44,548 nucleotides of DNA from Candidatus Cloacimonadota bacterium (GTDB taxonomy: Bacteria; Muiribacteriota; UBA6191): assembly GCA_023954715.1 (NCBI GenBank), contig JAGSHD010000024.1, forward strand, positions 1 to 44,548. Reading direction: 5' to 3'. Below, piece by piece: positions 23,766-34,600 of the stretch. A model generated the notes under the pieces. The model was not told the origin of the DNA. It did no database searches and worked only from the letters and a program-made list of their open reading frames with translations. Position numbers and translations under genes: made by a program. The first letter of the stretch is position 1. Each line of letters begins with the position of its first letter.

Positions 23766-25526
23766 ATGTCGTATCAATATCATATAGGTATCGATTTAGG
23801 TACTACAAACTCATCCGTTGCGTATAGTAAAAAAGATGACTCTGAGATTTTTGAATATTTGATTCATCAATTAAACTCAGAGGATCTTTTAGTACAAAAA
23901 CCTGTTTTACCATCGGTGGTATATCTTCCGGCTGAAAATGAATTTAGTGAAGATAGTATAAAACTACCATGGGCATCAGATAGCCGTTATATCATCGGAG
24001 AGATGGCAAAAAATCAGTGGGGACGAGCTGGATATAGAGTAGTACATTCAGCAAAGTCATGGTTGTGTCACAAGGGGATTGATCGAAAAAAATCGGTTTT
24101 ACCTTTTGGCTCAGAAATTGATCATAAAGTCTCTTCTTTTGAAGCTACATTTATGATTTTAAATCATATTAAAGACTCCTGGAACTACGATTACAATCAA
24201 GGAACTTTGAGCGGACTTTTTGAAGATCAAAAAATTGTGATTACAGTTCCTGCATCTTTTGATCCAGCGGCTAGAGATCTAACTTTAGAGGCGGCACTAG
24301 AGGCTGGATATGATGATGTACGCTTAATAGAAGAGCCTCAAGCAGCATTTTACTCTTGGATTGAGTCACATGGCTCTGATTGGCGAGATCACCTAGAAAT
24401 CGGTAAAAAAATATTGGTTTGTGATGTGGGTGGTGGTACAAGTGATTTTTCATTGATCGAAAGCACCGAAGAAGAGGGTAACTTATCCCTACAAAGAGTA
24501 TCAGTGGGATCTCATATTTTATTGGGTGGAGATAATATGGATTTGGCCTTGGCCCATTTTTTAAATAAAAAGTTAAAAGATGATGGAAAAAATCCAGACC
24601 AAAAACAGTTTAGTACATTATTGTCCCAAGCAAGAGATGCGAAAGAAGAGATTTTATCAGGTAAAAAGGATAGTGTAGATATCGTTTTAGCCGGTAGCGG
24701 CTCAAGTTTATTTGCTTCTAGTATGACCGTTACACTTCAAAAGACAGATGTAAACGAGTTACTATTAGATGGATTTTTTACTCCCTGTGAAAAAGGGGAA
24801 AAAGCTAACAAAAAGCGTCAAATGGGATTTAGAAAGGTGGGACTAGACTACGCTTTTGACCCTTCTATCTTAAGACATTTATCTGAGTTTTTATCCAATC
24901 AAGAAGGCGGATTTTTACTACCAGACTATATTTTGTTTAATGGGTCAATGTTTCAAGCAGAGATTTTAAAAGAAAAAATCATAGATGGACTAAAGTCTTG
25001 GGGATGTGAAAACTTAAAAGTATTAGAAGGAAATGAGTTTACTCTTGCCGTATCTCAAGGAGCTTCTTATTTTTCATCATTATCTGATGGTGGAGGAATT
25101 AGAATAAAAGCATCCTTGCCTTTTTCTTATTACATCGCCGTAGAAAAATCTCAAATGGCTGTACCAGGAATGGAGCCAGAACTTAGCATGGTTTGTATAG
25201 CTCCACGAGGTTTAGAAGAAGGACAAGGAGTCACTTTAGATGACCAAGAATTATATCTAGTTACTGGTGAAAATATTCAGTTTAGATTGTTTCGATCCCA
25301 CATAAGAAAAGATCAAGAGGGTAGTATCATTGACTATAATGAAGTGGATTTTGAAGAAGTCAGCTCAGTAGAAAAAACTTTAGACGCTGCTGATGAGCAA
25401 CGATTTATTCCAGTGAGTTTAGAGACTACGGCCACCGAGATTGGTACCTTAGATTTATACTGCAATGATATCGAAGGAATGAACGAAAAATGGAAACTCG
25501 AGTTTAATGTTCGAGAAGAAATCTAG
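23766..25526 (+). CDS. Atypical Hsp70-family ATPase
   Basis: A 586-residue Hsp70 relative (HscC/YegD-like, not DnaK). The actin-like ATPase fold is clear: phosphate-1 IGIDLGTTNSSVA (7-19), LIEEPQAAFYSW (187-198), phosphate-2 CDVGGGTSDFSLI (219-231), LLGGDNMD (252-259) and the adenosine-loop-like LFNGSMFQAEIL near 395-406. The C-terminal part is short and lacks a recognisable EEVD end or long helical lid, so substrate binding probably differs from DnaK. In other bacteria the DUF2760-Hsp70 pair is often followed by a second Hsp70; it is missing here. GAGG lies before the ATG inside the end of the DUF2760 gene. Confidence 0.92.
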   Translation: MSYQYHIGIDLGTTNSSVAYSKKDDSEIFEYLIHQLNSEDLLVQKPVLPSVVYLPAENEFSEDSIKLPWASDSRYIIGEMAKNQWGRAGYRVVHSAKSWLCHKGIDRKKSVLPFGSEIDHKVSSFEATFMILNHIKDSWNYDYNQGTLSGLFEDQKIVITVPASFDPAARDLTLEAALEAGYDDVRLIEEPQAAFYSWIESHGSDWRDHLEIGKKILVCDVGGGTSDFSLIESTEEEGNLSLQRVSVGSHILLGGDNMDLALAHFLNKKLKDDGKNPDQKQFSTLLSQARDAKEEILSGKKDSVDIVLAGSGSSLFASSMTVTLQKTDVNELLLDGFFTPCEKGEKANKKRQMGFRKVGLDYAFDPSILRHLSEFLSNQEGGFLLPDYILFNGSMFQAEILKEKIIDGLKSWGCENLKVLEGNEFTLAVSQGASYFSSLSDGGGIRIKASLPFSYYIAVEKSQMAVPGMEPELSMVCIAPRGLEEGQGVTLDDQELYLVTGENIQFRLFRSHIRKDQEGSIIDYNEVDFEEVSSVEKTLDAADEQRFIPVSLETTATEIGTLDLYCNDIEGMNEKWKLEFNVREEI

Positions 25527-25656
25527 CTCTTCAAAATGGCTCACTAGCTTACAATACAAAGATTCCTCTGCTTCGGCTAGAGGGATCAAAAATACAAAGC
25601 CCATCAACATGGGGTTTTATTTGTTTAATAGATTATATGATATAACCCTTACTATA

Positions 25657-25690
25657 GAGTCGTTTCGACCGAAGTGGAGAAATCTAGAGG
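25657..25690. repeat. Possible dispersed repeat fragment in intergenic region
   Basis: GAGTCGTTTCGACCGAAGTG followed by GAGAAATCTAGAGG resembles a short interspersed sequence (TTTCGACC..GAAGTGGAGAAATCT) that occurs many times in genomes of several aquatic bacteria. Here only one copy is present, in the 258-base gap after the Hsp70 gene, which otherwise holds only a weak hairpin near 25603-25616 (CCCAT/ATGGG then TTTTATTTG) that may end the operon. Confidence 0.4.
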
Positions 25691-25784
25691 TAATATTTAG
25701 TTATATCTTTATTACTTTTACAGGCTCGAAGTCTAAAGATCTTAATATTTTTACTGATATTGCTATTTACAGAGACAAAAACTT

Positions 25785-26360
25785 TTATGCCCAATGATAG
25801 ATACTAGGGTCATCAATTTTTTGGCATTCAGTTTTTTGTGTTTCTACTTGTGCGATGTATGCGTTGATGTACTCGTTTAAAGCCAAAAATACCTTTAGAA
25901 AGTTTGTCTCATTTTTTGAGTTCATTAATCGATCAATTTTATTTAAAATCTGATCATATTTGCTTTCGTGTGAAGCAATAAACTCTTTTTGATATTCTAG
26001 AGACTTTTTAGACTTACACATAGAAGAAATCTTATAAATGGATCGATCGATACGAATAAATTTATTTTCAACGGTATTTATAACATTATCATAGTCTTGT
26101 TTTTTAAGTTGATTTAAGCCACTTAGGTAACGAGCAGATTTTTGTGAAAAGCGTAGATCACAAAATTTAGATCGAACTAGAGCAGTGGATGGTGTACCTA
26201 GGTGTTCATGAGCTAATTGAGCTACAACTTGAGCATCTTTATGTAAGAGTTCTTTTTGTTGTACTTTTTTTGTGGTCCTGTGATCTAAAAAAGTTAATGA
26301 AAAAGAAAAAAGTCCCATGGTAGTGGCAAGAGCTATAAGTAGTAAAAACCAAAATATCAT
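25785..26360 (-). CDS. Membrane-anchored helical protein of unknown function
   Basis: A 191-residue protein with one N-terminal membrane helix (residues ~3-24, FWFLLLIALATTMGLFSFSL) followed by a largely helical, Lys-rich domain. The domain contains four Cys residues (FCDLRF, SSMCKSKK, KTECQK and others) and many heptad-like Leu/Ile positions. Its topology is probably a single anchor with the domain on one side of the membrane. AAGGA precedes the ATG. No family is recognised. It is convergent with the Hsp70 operon and divergent from 26736. Confidence 0.75.
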   Translation of the reverse strand: MIFWFLLLIALATTMGLFSFSLTFLDHRTTKKVQQKELLHKDAQVVAQLAHEHLGTPSTALVRSKFCDLRFSQKSARYLSGLNQLKKQDYDNVINTVENKFIRIDRSIYKISSMCKSKKSLEYQKEFIASHESKYDQILNKIDRLMNSKNETNFLKVFLALNEYINAYIAQVETQKTECQKIDDPSIYHWA

Positions 26361-26735
26361 AGTAGTTCCTTAAAATACTGAATCTAGGATGTTTGTTATT
26401 AATAGTCAGTGTTAAGAGTATTTCATCTATCATCAATGCAAATTATCGGACGTTTGATTTTGTTTGTTTATGTTGTAATAGATATATTTTTGTAATTTTT
26501 TACTCTATCTCATTTAGATAAAAATATTACTATTGTTTAAGTGCATAATTACAAGAGTTTTGTATAAATATATTTATATGGATTGATTTAAAGTAGTTAT
26601 GGTCAATACGCTATGAATCTTTTACTATGTATGGGAAATATTGATTAAGCTAAAAGATGGAGTTGTCTTTTAGCTTCAAGAGTTTAAAAATTACACGGTT
26701 GGTTTGTTTCAACCATATTATTGGGAGGTTTAAAC
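26361..26735. other. Divergent intergenic region with two hairpins
   Basis: 375 AT-rich bases between divergent genes. Near the plus-strand gene it holds a perfect 11-bp inverted repeat AAGCTAAAAGA/TCTTTTAGCTT (26647-26676) and a 5-bp hairpin GGTTG/CAACC (26697-26714) that ends 8 bases before the GGGAGG ribosome binding site. Both lie in the likely 5' leader of 26736. No ORF or RNA gene is convincing. Confidence 0.6.
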
Positions 26736-27005
26736 ATGAATGAATTTTTTCAATTACATCAACGTCAAGACTTGGTACTGTTTGAGCACAATGGAGATAG
26801 TTTAGTTGGATTAATTTTAGGGTTTAACGAAGACTCTTATGCTATCAAGGCAGTGTTATCCTCTTCTGCACAACTACCAAAAGAAACTTTAGCTATAACA
26901 GAAGATAAAGTACAACAAAAAGTAGGGGATTTAGACTTTGATACCCTTTATGAAAATGATAACTCTTGGGATTTTGGAGAATATGTAGAAGTAGAGGACT
27001 TTTAA
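26736..27005 (+). CDS. Small acidic hypothetical protein
   Basis: An 89-residue acidic protein. The start MNEFFQLHQ is fixed by GGGAGG 7 bases upstream; an upstream TTG is not needed. The first half (LVLFEHNGDSLVGLILGFNE, residues ~13-32) looks like a small beta-barrel (Sm/PRC-like in pattern) and the C-terminus is strongly acidic (WDFGEYVEVEDF). No family is recognised. Its stop overlaps the start of the next gene (TAATG), so the two are coupled and likely act together. Confidence 0.75.
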   Translation: MNEFFQLHQRQDLVLFEHNGDSLVGLILGFNEDSYAIKAVLSSSAQLPKETLAITEDKVQQKVGDLDFDTLYENDNSWDFGEYVEVEDF

Positions 27006-27355
27006 TGAGTTCTGATAAGTTAAAAAAACAACGTTTTACAGAGACAAAAAACTTTTTGCTTTTTCAGTCGAAGGTTTTGAAAAACCAAAAGACTAGGGTT
27101 GTCATTGAAAACGAAGAAAAGGCCCAATATATAGTTTCTAAAAATTTAATTTATGAGCTTCAAAAGTTGATCGAATTTTTAAATATGAACGATTTGGTAA
27201 AAGATTGTTTTTTAGATCAGATTTCTCAATATAGTGACTTGCTTGTATTAGTAGAAGACGAACAAAATAGACAAAGTCTTGAAGTCTCTAATGATATTTT
27301 TACAAAAATAGAAGAAATAAGAGAGCAAATTAAGCAAATAGTGCTTGAATCCTAA
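27005..27355 (+). CDS. Small helical hypothetical protein
   Basis: A 116-residue cytosolic protein, mostly predicted helix, with a basic N-terminus (SSDKLKKQRFTETKNFLLF) and acidic C-terminal half. The start is the ATG overlapping the upstream stop in TAATG, with GAGG 8 bases before. No family is recognised. It forms a two-gene coupled unit with 26736-27005; the acidic partner and basic N-terminus hint at a complex, which is only inference. Confidence 0.75.
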   Translation: MSSDKLKKQRFTETKNFLLFQSKVLKNQKTRVVIENEEKAQYIVSKNLIYELQKLIEFLNMNDLVKDCFLDQISQYSDLLVLVEDEQNRQSLEVSNDIFTKIEEIREQIKQIVLES

Positions 27356-27477
27356 GAAAATAGTTAAGTATTATCACATTTAAGAAACATTTTTGATCGA
27401 TTTTACGTAAGTATCTTTGTAGGTATTAAATTTATTTTAGACCCAAATATATTTTGTTTAAAGTTTTGGGAATAAAA

Positions 27478-28347
27478 ATGAGGATGATTATGAAGCATTT
27501 TGCTGTATTTTGTTTAGCGTTAAGCATGAACTTTGCGTTAGATACTATCGAAGTTAGACCACCGTTAGATTCTGTGGCAAGTAGTACAACTCAAACAGGT
27601 GTATATAAAGAGTCACCTTTTCAAGTTGCTTCTAAACAATATCTTAAAGAGCTTGAAGACATCCGATATCATGCTAGACGTTACTCTGCATATTTTGGAT
27701 ACCCTGAGTTTGAAATAATGAAAGGGATCGATCATTTGATTCACTTAGGTCATACTTTGGAGACTTACGACATTGCAAACGTAGAAGGCAGAGAAGCTTT
27801 CTTTCAAATGAAACAACCTCTAACTTATGTAAATCAATATATTATTTTCAATAGAAACTTCAAACATGTTGCACCTATGTGGCAAAACTCAATTAAAACT
27901 TATCAAAAAATGGTTCAAATTTTTACTGGTAAGCCTGTAGGTGGCGAAAGCTCATCAATTGATTTTAACTCTCCACAGATTAAAGTTTTACAAGTACAAG
28001 CAGAAGAGCTAAGAGAGATTGCCCAGCAGTTTCAATATCAGTTAAAGCAATCTGTAACAACAAACTACACAGAAAACGTAGCTTTAATCGCTTATGTTGA
28101 TCAATTCACAGCGATCACTCAAAGATTGAAGGGGATGAGCCATAGTTTCATCACTCAACGATTTGAAATGGCTGAGTTAATCAAAGTAGCTACAAAAACA
28201 TCAAGACAAATTAACGCTGGATTTATGCAGCACCCAAATGTTTATCTTAGAGAATCATGGCAAGTAGTTCGTTTAAAAGCGAGTGCAATGCTAACTACTT
28301 TTGATGGATTGATGAACCCTGTAAAAGGCGAAGCAAAATCTAGATAA
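27478..28347 (+). CDS. Secreted helical protein of unknown function
   Basis: A 289-residue exported protein. The signal peptide is MIMKHFAVFCLALSMNFA; I start at the ATG at 27478 with GGG 7 bases upstream, though the ATG at 27490 after AGGA is equally possible. The mature part is mainly helical with many Gln, Tyr and His residues: DIRYHARRYSAYFGYPEF (~63-80), MKQPLTYVNQYIIFNRNF and VQAEELREIAQQFQYQLKQS. No enzyme motif or family is recognised. The gene is monocistronic and ends at a strong terminator. Confidence 0.82.
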   Translation: MRMIMKHFAVFCLALSMNFALDTIEVRPPLDSVASSTTQTGVYKESPFQVASKQYLKELEDIRYHARRYSAYFGYPEFEIMKGIDHLIHLGHTLETYDIANVEGREAFFQMKQPLTYVNQYIIFNRNFKHVAPMWQNSIKTYQKMVQIFTGKPVGGESSSIDFNSPQIKVLQVQAEELREIAQQFQYQLKQSVTTNYTENVALIAYVDQFTAITQRLKGMSHSFITQRFEMAELIKVATKTSRQINAGFMQHPNVYLRESWQVVRLKASAMLTTFDGLMNPVKGEAKSR

Positions 28348-28366
28348 GCCCACAAGATCTGATTTT

Positions 28367-28406
28367 AAAAAAGCTCCAAACTTAGTTATGGTTTGGAGCT
28401 TTTTTG
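28367..28406. terminator. Bidirectional intrinsic terminator
   Basis: AAAAAAGCTCCAAAC pairs with GTTTGGAGCTTTTTT around a 9-base loop. It has T runs on both strands and can end both the secreted-protein gene (plus) and, from the other side, the giant gene (minus), whose stop lies 228 bases away. Confidence 0.93.
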
Positions 28407-28633
28407 CGTATTGTAGTCTTTTGGGGGTAATTGTTAGAAGACTACATTTATCACAGTTCTGATATGATTAGTAAACGGTTAAACTTGAAAATACTTGAGC
28501 AATTAAAAATCAGATTTTTGTGACTATTGATACTATGTTTGTGAGGTCATACAAGTTTGCTAGTTTGAGTCTACAAACTTGATATTATGACTATCAATGG
28601 GGCAATATAAATTGATTTCCTGAATAGCTAATA

Positions 28634-31600
28634 CTATTCTAAGCCTTGAGTACAGCAGGCAAACTTACCTGTGCGTTGGTTTCTTTTTATAACGATATTA
28701 TTAGCTCTACCCGTAATGATGATTTCATCATCTTTACCATCAACTAAGGTGATGCGACCGCTGCCATAACTATAAGTGCCTCCACCAGTTATAGCTTGTC
28801 CCATATCCATTGCAGTCAGTGTAGCAGTAGCTTTACCATCTGAATTTAAACCCAGACTATAAACTTGTCCGTCAGTATCTAAGAGATAGAGAGTTTTAGC
28901 TCCACTTGCTGTTGTGGCTGCCATGTGAATGATAGACTTGGTACTAATATTTAGTCCTAATAAAGTGGATACGTTTTTATTTAATGTCCACGTAGGATCA
29001 TATGCGGAGCTTGTATTTGCATAAATAGAATGAAAACCTCCACCTGTATCGGTAACATAACAAGCACCTTCTCCAGGGCAAAGTAGATTTCTACCTTTGT
29101 CTCCATCTATAATTTTAAAGTCTTTGCCTTTATCAACGCTTGTTGCATCTGACTTATAGTATCTAACATGAGTATATCCATCGCCACCATTATTTTGTGA
29201 GTAGGACATGACAAAGTAAGTGTTTGGTTTTGATTTACCGCTATAGTAGTTACGCTCAGCAAGTTTTCGGACACTAAGCTTTTCGAAAGATGATGAATGG
29301 ACTTCGTTATTGTTAGTAGCTTGGTTTTGAATACTTCCTCCGATAGTATAAACTAAATTGTTTAGGACTACCGCTTCCATATCTCGTCGTACTCCATAAC
29401 CACTTGATGTACCGTGATCATACCAGGTAATACCATCATAGCTAGACCAGATTTCATTGTTGGATGCTGATCCATTAGTACCACCAGTAACGATGATCCT
29501 AGCATTGTCACCATCATCGTAACTGAGTGCAACATGCCTGTTACGTATGCTCCATGGGGCATTAGCTATCTTTGACCAAGCTGTACCATTTGAGGATCTA
29601 AAGACATCATTAGTATATGCTGTACCGTTGTGTCCGCCAAGAATGTAGAGTTTTTCTCCAGAGCCATCGTTATGTGTGACCAAACGATGTTCTTCTCTTT
29701 TAGATATTGACGTACCTGAAAGGGTTTCTTGTGCCCAAGTAACGCCATCTGAAGAGCTCCAAATAAAATCTACCCCTTTATCAGCACCACCAATCAACCA
29801 AAGTTTACTGTTAAACTCAATAACCTGATGTTGTTTGATTTTCCCCCAAGGCCCATAACCTCTAAAAGACCAATTTTGACCATCGCTTGAAGACCAGATT
29901 TCACTGTTAGAGCCTTTGGCGTTTGCTCCACCAAACACCCACATATTTCCAGCAAAAGATACAGATTGGTGGGAGGATTGCTTTTGGAAGATATGACCAA
30001 TGTTACGTGTTGGTTTTGGGAATGATTGTACATATCTGGCAACGCCATTGCTAAAGCGAAAATTGTCTATGAAACCATCTACCCTATATCCTAACCATAT
30101 AGAACCAGAAATGTCAGGAATTGAAGATGAGTCAGAATGTGTAGTTTGTAAAACTCCATCGTAATATATCTTGTAAACATTGTTGCTTTTTACGAGTGCA
30201 ATATGAGTCCAGGTATTAATGGGAGGAGCAGCAGTATTAAACGAGACAATTTCGGAGCCACCAGAGGTAGCCTTAAAAAGTAACAAATTATCATTAATAG
30301 TTAGTTGGTAGTTGTTACTTGCATTTTGAAAATGTAGAAAGATATATCTATTAGTTGTAGTGGAAACTGTGTTAGGATTTATCCATGTTTCAATTGTAAA
30401 GTCATTGCTTAGTAAGTTCCAATCAGCGCTATCAGGTATCGAAATATATTCATTAGAAGATTTAAAATCAAGTGAACTACTATTGAAGTTTTTGGTAGTA
30501 GTTTGGTGGGTAACGGTATTAGTATTAGATAAATTATGGTTTCGGCCAGAAGTATCAAAAATTTTGGTCACACCGTTAAGATCATTAGAATTAATCTGGA
30601 GTTTTAAAAAAGGATCTGTAGAGTAACCCTTTTTAGCCCAAGTTGCTCCATCAGAAGAGCTCCACACATCATTAAAGTAGTTTGTTCCATCAGCTCCACC
30701 TATAACATACATGTCACTACCATGTACAAATGCTTCATGTTCGTATCTTTTTTGAAACTTCTGTAATGGTTCCATACAAAAAGCAGTTTCACTGCCAGTA
30801 CAACTTTTATCTTCAATCAGGTGAGAATTGTTAAATCGCGCGCATTGGTTACTAGTACTATTGGGATGGTTACTATCTTTCCATTTATAAAAATCAAAGG
30901 GAGAGCCATCTGTATACAGATAATCGTAGTCTGCATTACCATTGTCCTTGTAGCCCACCCAAGCGTTAGAGTTTGCGTAATTTCCATCAATAAAAGTCCA
31001 CTGATCTTGTGAATGGATAGACACCATGTTTCGGTTAGTTTTAGCTTCACAATGGGTTTTTGCAAGTGCCCAAGTTATATCATCACCTTTGGAATAGTGA
31101 TATCCATTAAAACTATTTGATGAGGTTACTAAATCTGCTGAAACCGAAGTCATTTTTCCGTCCAAAGAGATGTCGTTACCGGTGATTCCACCTGTATTTA
31201 AAATGTTTCGTACTTTATCTGTATTGTGAATAACTAAGCCGCCGCCAGAATCAGTATTTTTATTGAAAAAGGTTAGATCTTTAATGCTAGTAAAACCCGT
31301 GCTTGTGGTGAAAACACTGGTAGGAATGTAATATCTTCGAATTCGATCATTTGAAAAGCTGATAGCAGAATAGTCTGCATGGCCATTTCTATTTTCATAA
31401 ATTTCTGCAAAGCTCTCTAAACTTGATCCAGATGCAATATTACCTCCTTCATACCAAGCCTTTGTACTCTCCCATATTGCGTTATCAATTTTGACAAAGT
31501 ATTTGTTTCCTATTTTATGAAGATCTTTAATCGTCCCACCCAAATCAGTGACCTTAACAGGAGTAAATTGACTCTTCATAAAATCATACTCTAAATCATC

Positions 31601-34600
31601 CGGTGCAAAACAATCCGTCTTGTTTAACTTAACCATAGGATAAGTAAGATATTGTTTAGACTCTACATTATTATAATAAGGATTAGAGGCAAAATAAAAA
31701 TCATCATTTAAATCAGTACCTCCACCCGAGCGACAAATATTAATCAATTGATAAGTATCACATACTTGAGCATTATCAGTTGAGCAGGTAGTTTGAGCAT
31801 CTTTAAGCTCATCTGCTGCTTGAATCTTATAGTTAAATTGTGTTCGCCCAAAGGTGTTTGGATCAATTAAAGTATAACCACTCTTTGTAGCTCGCTTATA
31901 AGCAAAAGGGGAGTGTTGGTGTATAGAGGTTGAGATGATAGCTCCGCCATTTGAGATACCATCCGTATTCGATGCGTCAAAATCAACACCTACAATAGTA
32001 TTATCTGCTATATGTTTATTTTGAATAGATTTATTTTTTAAATTGTCTAAAATCAGCCCAGCTGCTGCAATGTTTGACTCTAAAATAGCACCATCAACAA
32101 TTTTATCTGATGTAATTGTACCTGTATCAAACTGTGCTGCTGTTAACTCTCCATCAATAATCTGTCCACCAGTTAAACTATCTGAGGCAAAGGATGAGCC
32201 ACTAATTTCAAACAAATGATCAGTAGTAAAATACCCATTTTCAAAGTAGCTATTATCAAAAATATTATCTTGGATTTGTGTACCAGAAACAGGCTCAAAA
32301 TCAGCCCCAGATATTGTAGGTATATTGTTTATAGTCATAAATGGACTACTTAATATCTTAACAGTAGTTATAGACCCATCTTCAATCTTATTAATAGAAG
32401 TATCTAAAAAGGCATCTTGTTCAATAGTATCATCTACAACTTTTGCATCGATTAGTGTTCCGGTTAATTGAGCTTCTCCTACACTGTTTGCAGCAAACTT
32501 AGCATGAGTAGCAGCATCATTTGCTATTTTTGCACTAATCCCTGTTGAACCAGAATTAAATTTATTAGCGTCTATAGCAGCTCCAGTAAAATTAGAAAGA
32601 GCTCCATCAGCTATTTTAATAGCTGTAATTTCACCATTTTTAACTTTAGCTGTTCTAAAGCTAGGACTGGCATCTAATTTAGCATCAGTAACAATACCAG
32701 CAGCAAATACTCTTTGATGAAACTCTCCAATAGTTTGTGCTAAATCAGTTCCTTGCAATGCATCATCAGCAATTTTATCTTGGGTTATTTGTGCATTACT
32801 TGAAGTTTTAGCAGTAAAGTCGGAGGCGGTTGTTACAAATTTAGCATTAGTAAAAGCATTATCTGCGAAATCAGCATGAGTTAGAGTATTGCTTTTAATT
32901 TTAGAGTTAACTATGGTGTTTGCATTAAATCGATCCCCTGTGAAAGACCCATCTATAACTTTAGCACCAGTAATGGCATCATCATTAATCTCACGATTAC
33001 TTAAAGTAGAGTTTGCAATTTGATCCGATGTTAAATCGGATCCAACATTAGAGTTAGTAATAGCACCATCTAATAATTTATCATTTGCAATAGATCCAGC
33101 AAAGTGAGAGCCACTAAAAGCAGAGTCTTTAAAAGGGTCTATTGTAAAAGAGTCTAGTTTAAAATCTTCTTCTTCTAAATCAGCTTCTTTGAAATTGGCA
33201 AGATTTAAAGTAGTATTCGCAAGATCTTGGTTTTGAACTGTATTAGTAGCAACAACTCCAGCTGTTAGTGAAGCGGCCTGAATTTGTGATGTGGTTAAAA
33301 CTCCATTTATAATATGAGTAGTCAAAATAGTATTTGCAGCGATATTTGATGAGAGTAAAGAAAAGCTTTGAATCTTATCTTTAGTTACAGAGTCAAAATC
33401 AAAGTTACCTGACTCTAGGCTTCTGTTTAATATTTTATCTGTATTTAAACTATTGTTTTTAATTTTATTTGTTGTGATCTCCCCATCTTTAATTTTATTA
33501 GAAAGTAAAGTATAAGATTTAACATGAACCCCACTAACAGAGTCAGATACAAAAGATGAGTTTAAAATAGTATCATCTTGAAAGTGCCTTTCTTGCAATG
33601 AGAGATCAGCTATTTTTGCATAACTTAAGGCATTATTATTAATCTTAGCTGTAGCAATCTCATTTGTTACAAAATGCTCTGCTTTAACAGATTGATCCTT
33701 GATCTTGTTTGCAGTGATTGCTGTAAAAGTACTTTGATCAAAAGAGGCTGTATTGAAATGAGCTTGAGTCAATGTATCAGTTAACTTATCTTGAGTGATT
33801 TGATCAAAAGCAAGATCACTGGCTTGAATCGTATTATCTACAATCCAATCCGAGTTAGTAATGGAGTTGCTAGCAAAGTTACTAGACGTAAAAATCTTAC
33901 TAGCCATTTTAGAGTTTTGGATTTCATCAGTTTTAATAAAAGCAGATGAGATAGTCTCTTGATTAAAATGATTTGAGTTAAAACTAGAGGCTGCTATTTT
34001 ATCATGAGTGATTGAGCTAAGAGCTAAAGTACGCTGATTTACTGAGTCATTATCTATATTTGGATTTTCAAAGGCATTACTTCTGAAGTGTCGATCTAAT
34101 AAAGTAGCTGCTTTAATATTTTCTTTTTTTACAGAGGCTGCTTTTAGATTAGCAGATAAGATTGTATTATTAGCGATTTTATCATTTGAAATATCTCCAT
34201 TGATAATTAAATCTCCCTCTAATTGATTGCTTAAAAAGCTAGAGTTTAATAAAGAGTTAGTTTTTAAATGTGTACTTTTTATTTGGTTTACTTGAAAATG
34301 GGTATCAAAAAAGATAGAGCTTTTATATTTACTTGAAGTTACGCTTTGATCTTTAATACTATCTTTACTCAAGTTAGTGAAGTGCTTACCATGTAGTGAT
34401 TTTAAAGCAAAATCAGCTCCTACTAAATCACTGGCAAGTTTTGCATTTTCAAAAGTGTTTTCTAGAATTTTTTGGTGTGTAATAGTTGCTGCTAGTAAAT
34501 GAGTTGTTGAAAAGGTGTTATTAGATAAAGTTTGATCATCTAAAGTAAAGCTTTGGATTAAAGAGTCAATTAAAGAAGCGTTTTTTAGTTTTATAGAAGT

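Noticed and set aside
25507..25797. 96-codon ORF overlapping the end of the Hsp70 gene
   Set aside because: It has no good start, spans a probable terminator hairpin and a repeat-like fragment, and its sequence looks random. It also overlaps the end of the minus-strand gene at 25785.
29368..31065. Several 60-90 codon ORFs in both strands inside the giant gene
   Set aside because: All are out-of-frame shadows; the giant frame is continuous and shows domain motifs throughout.
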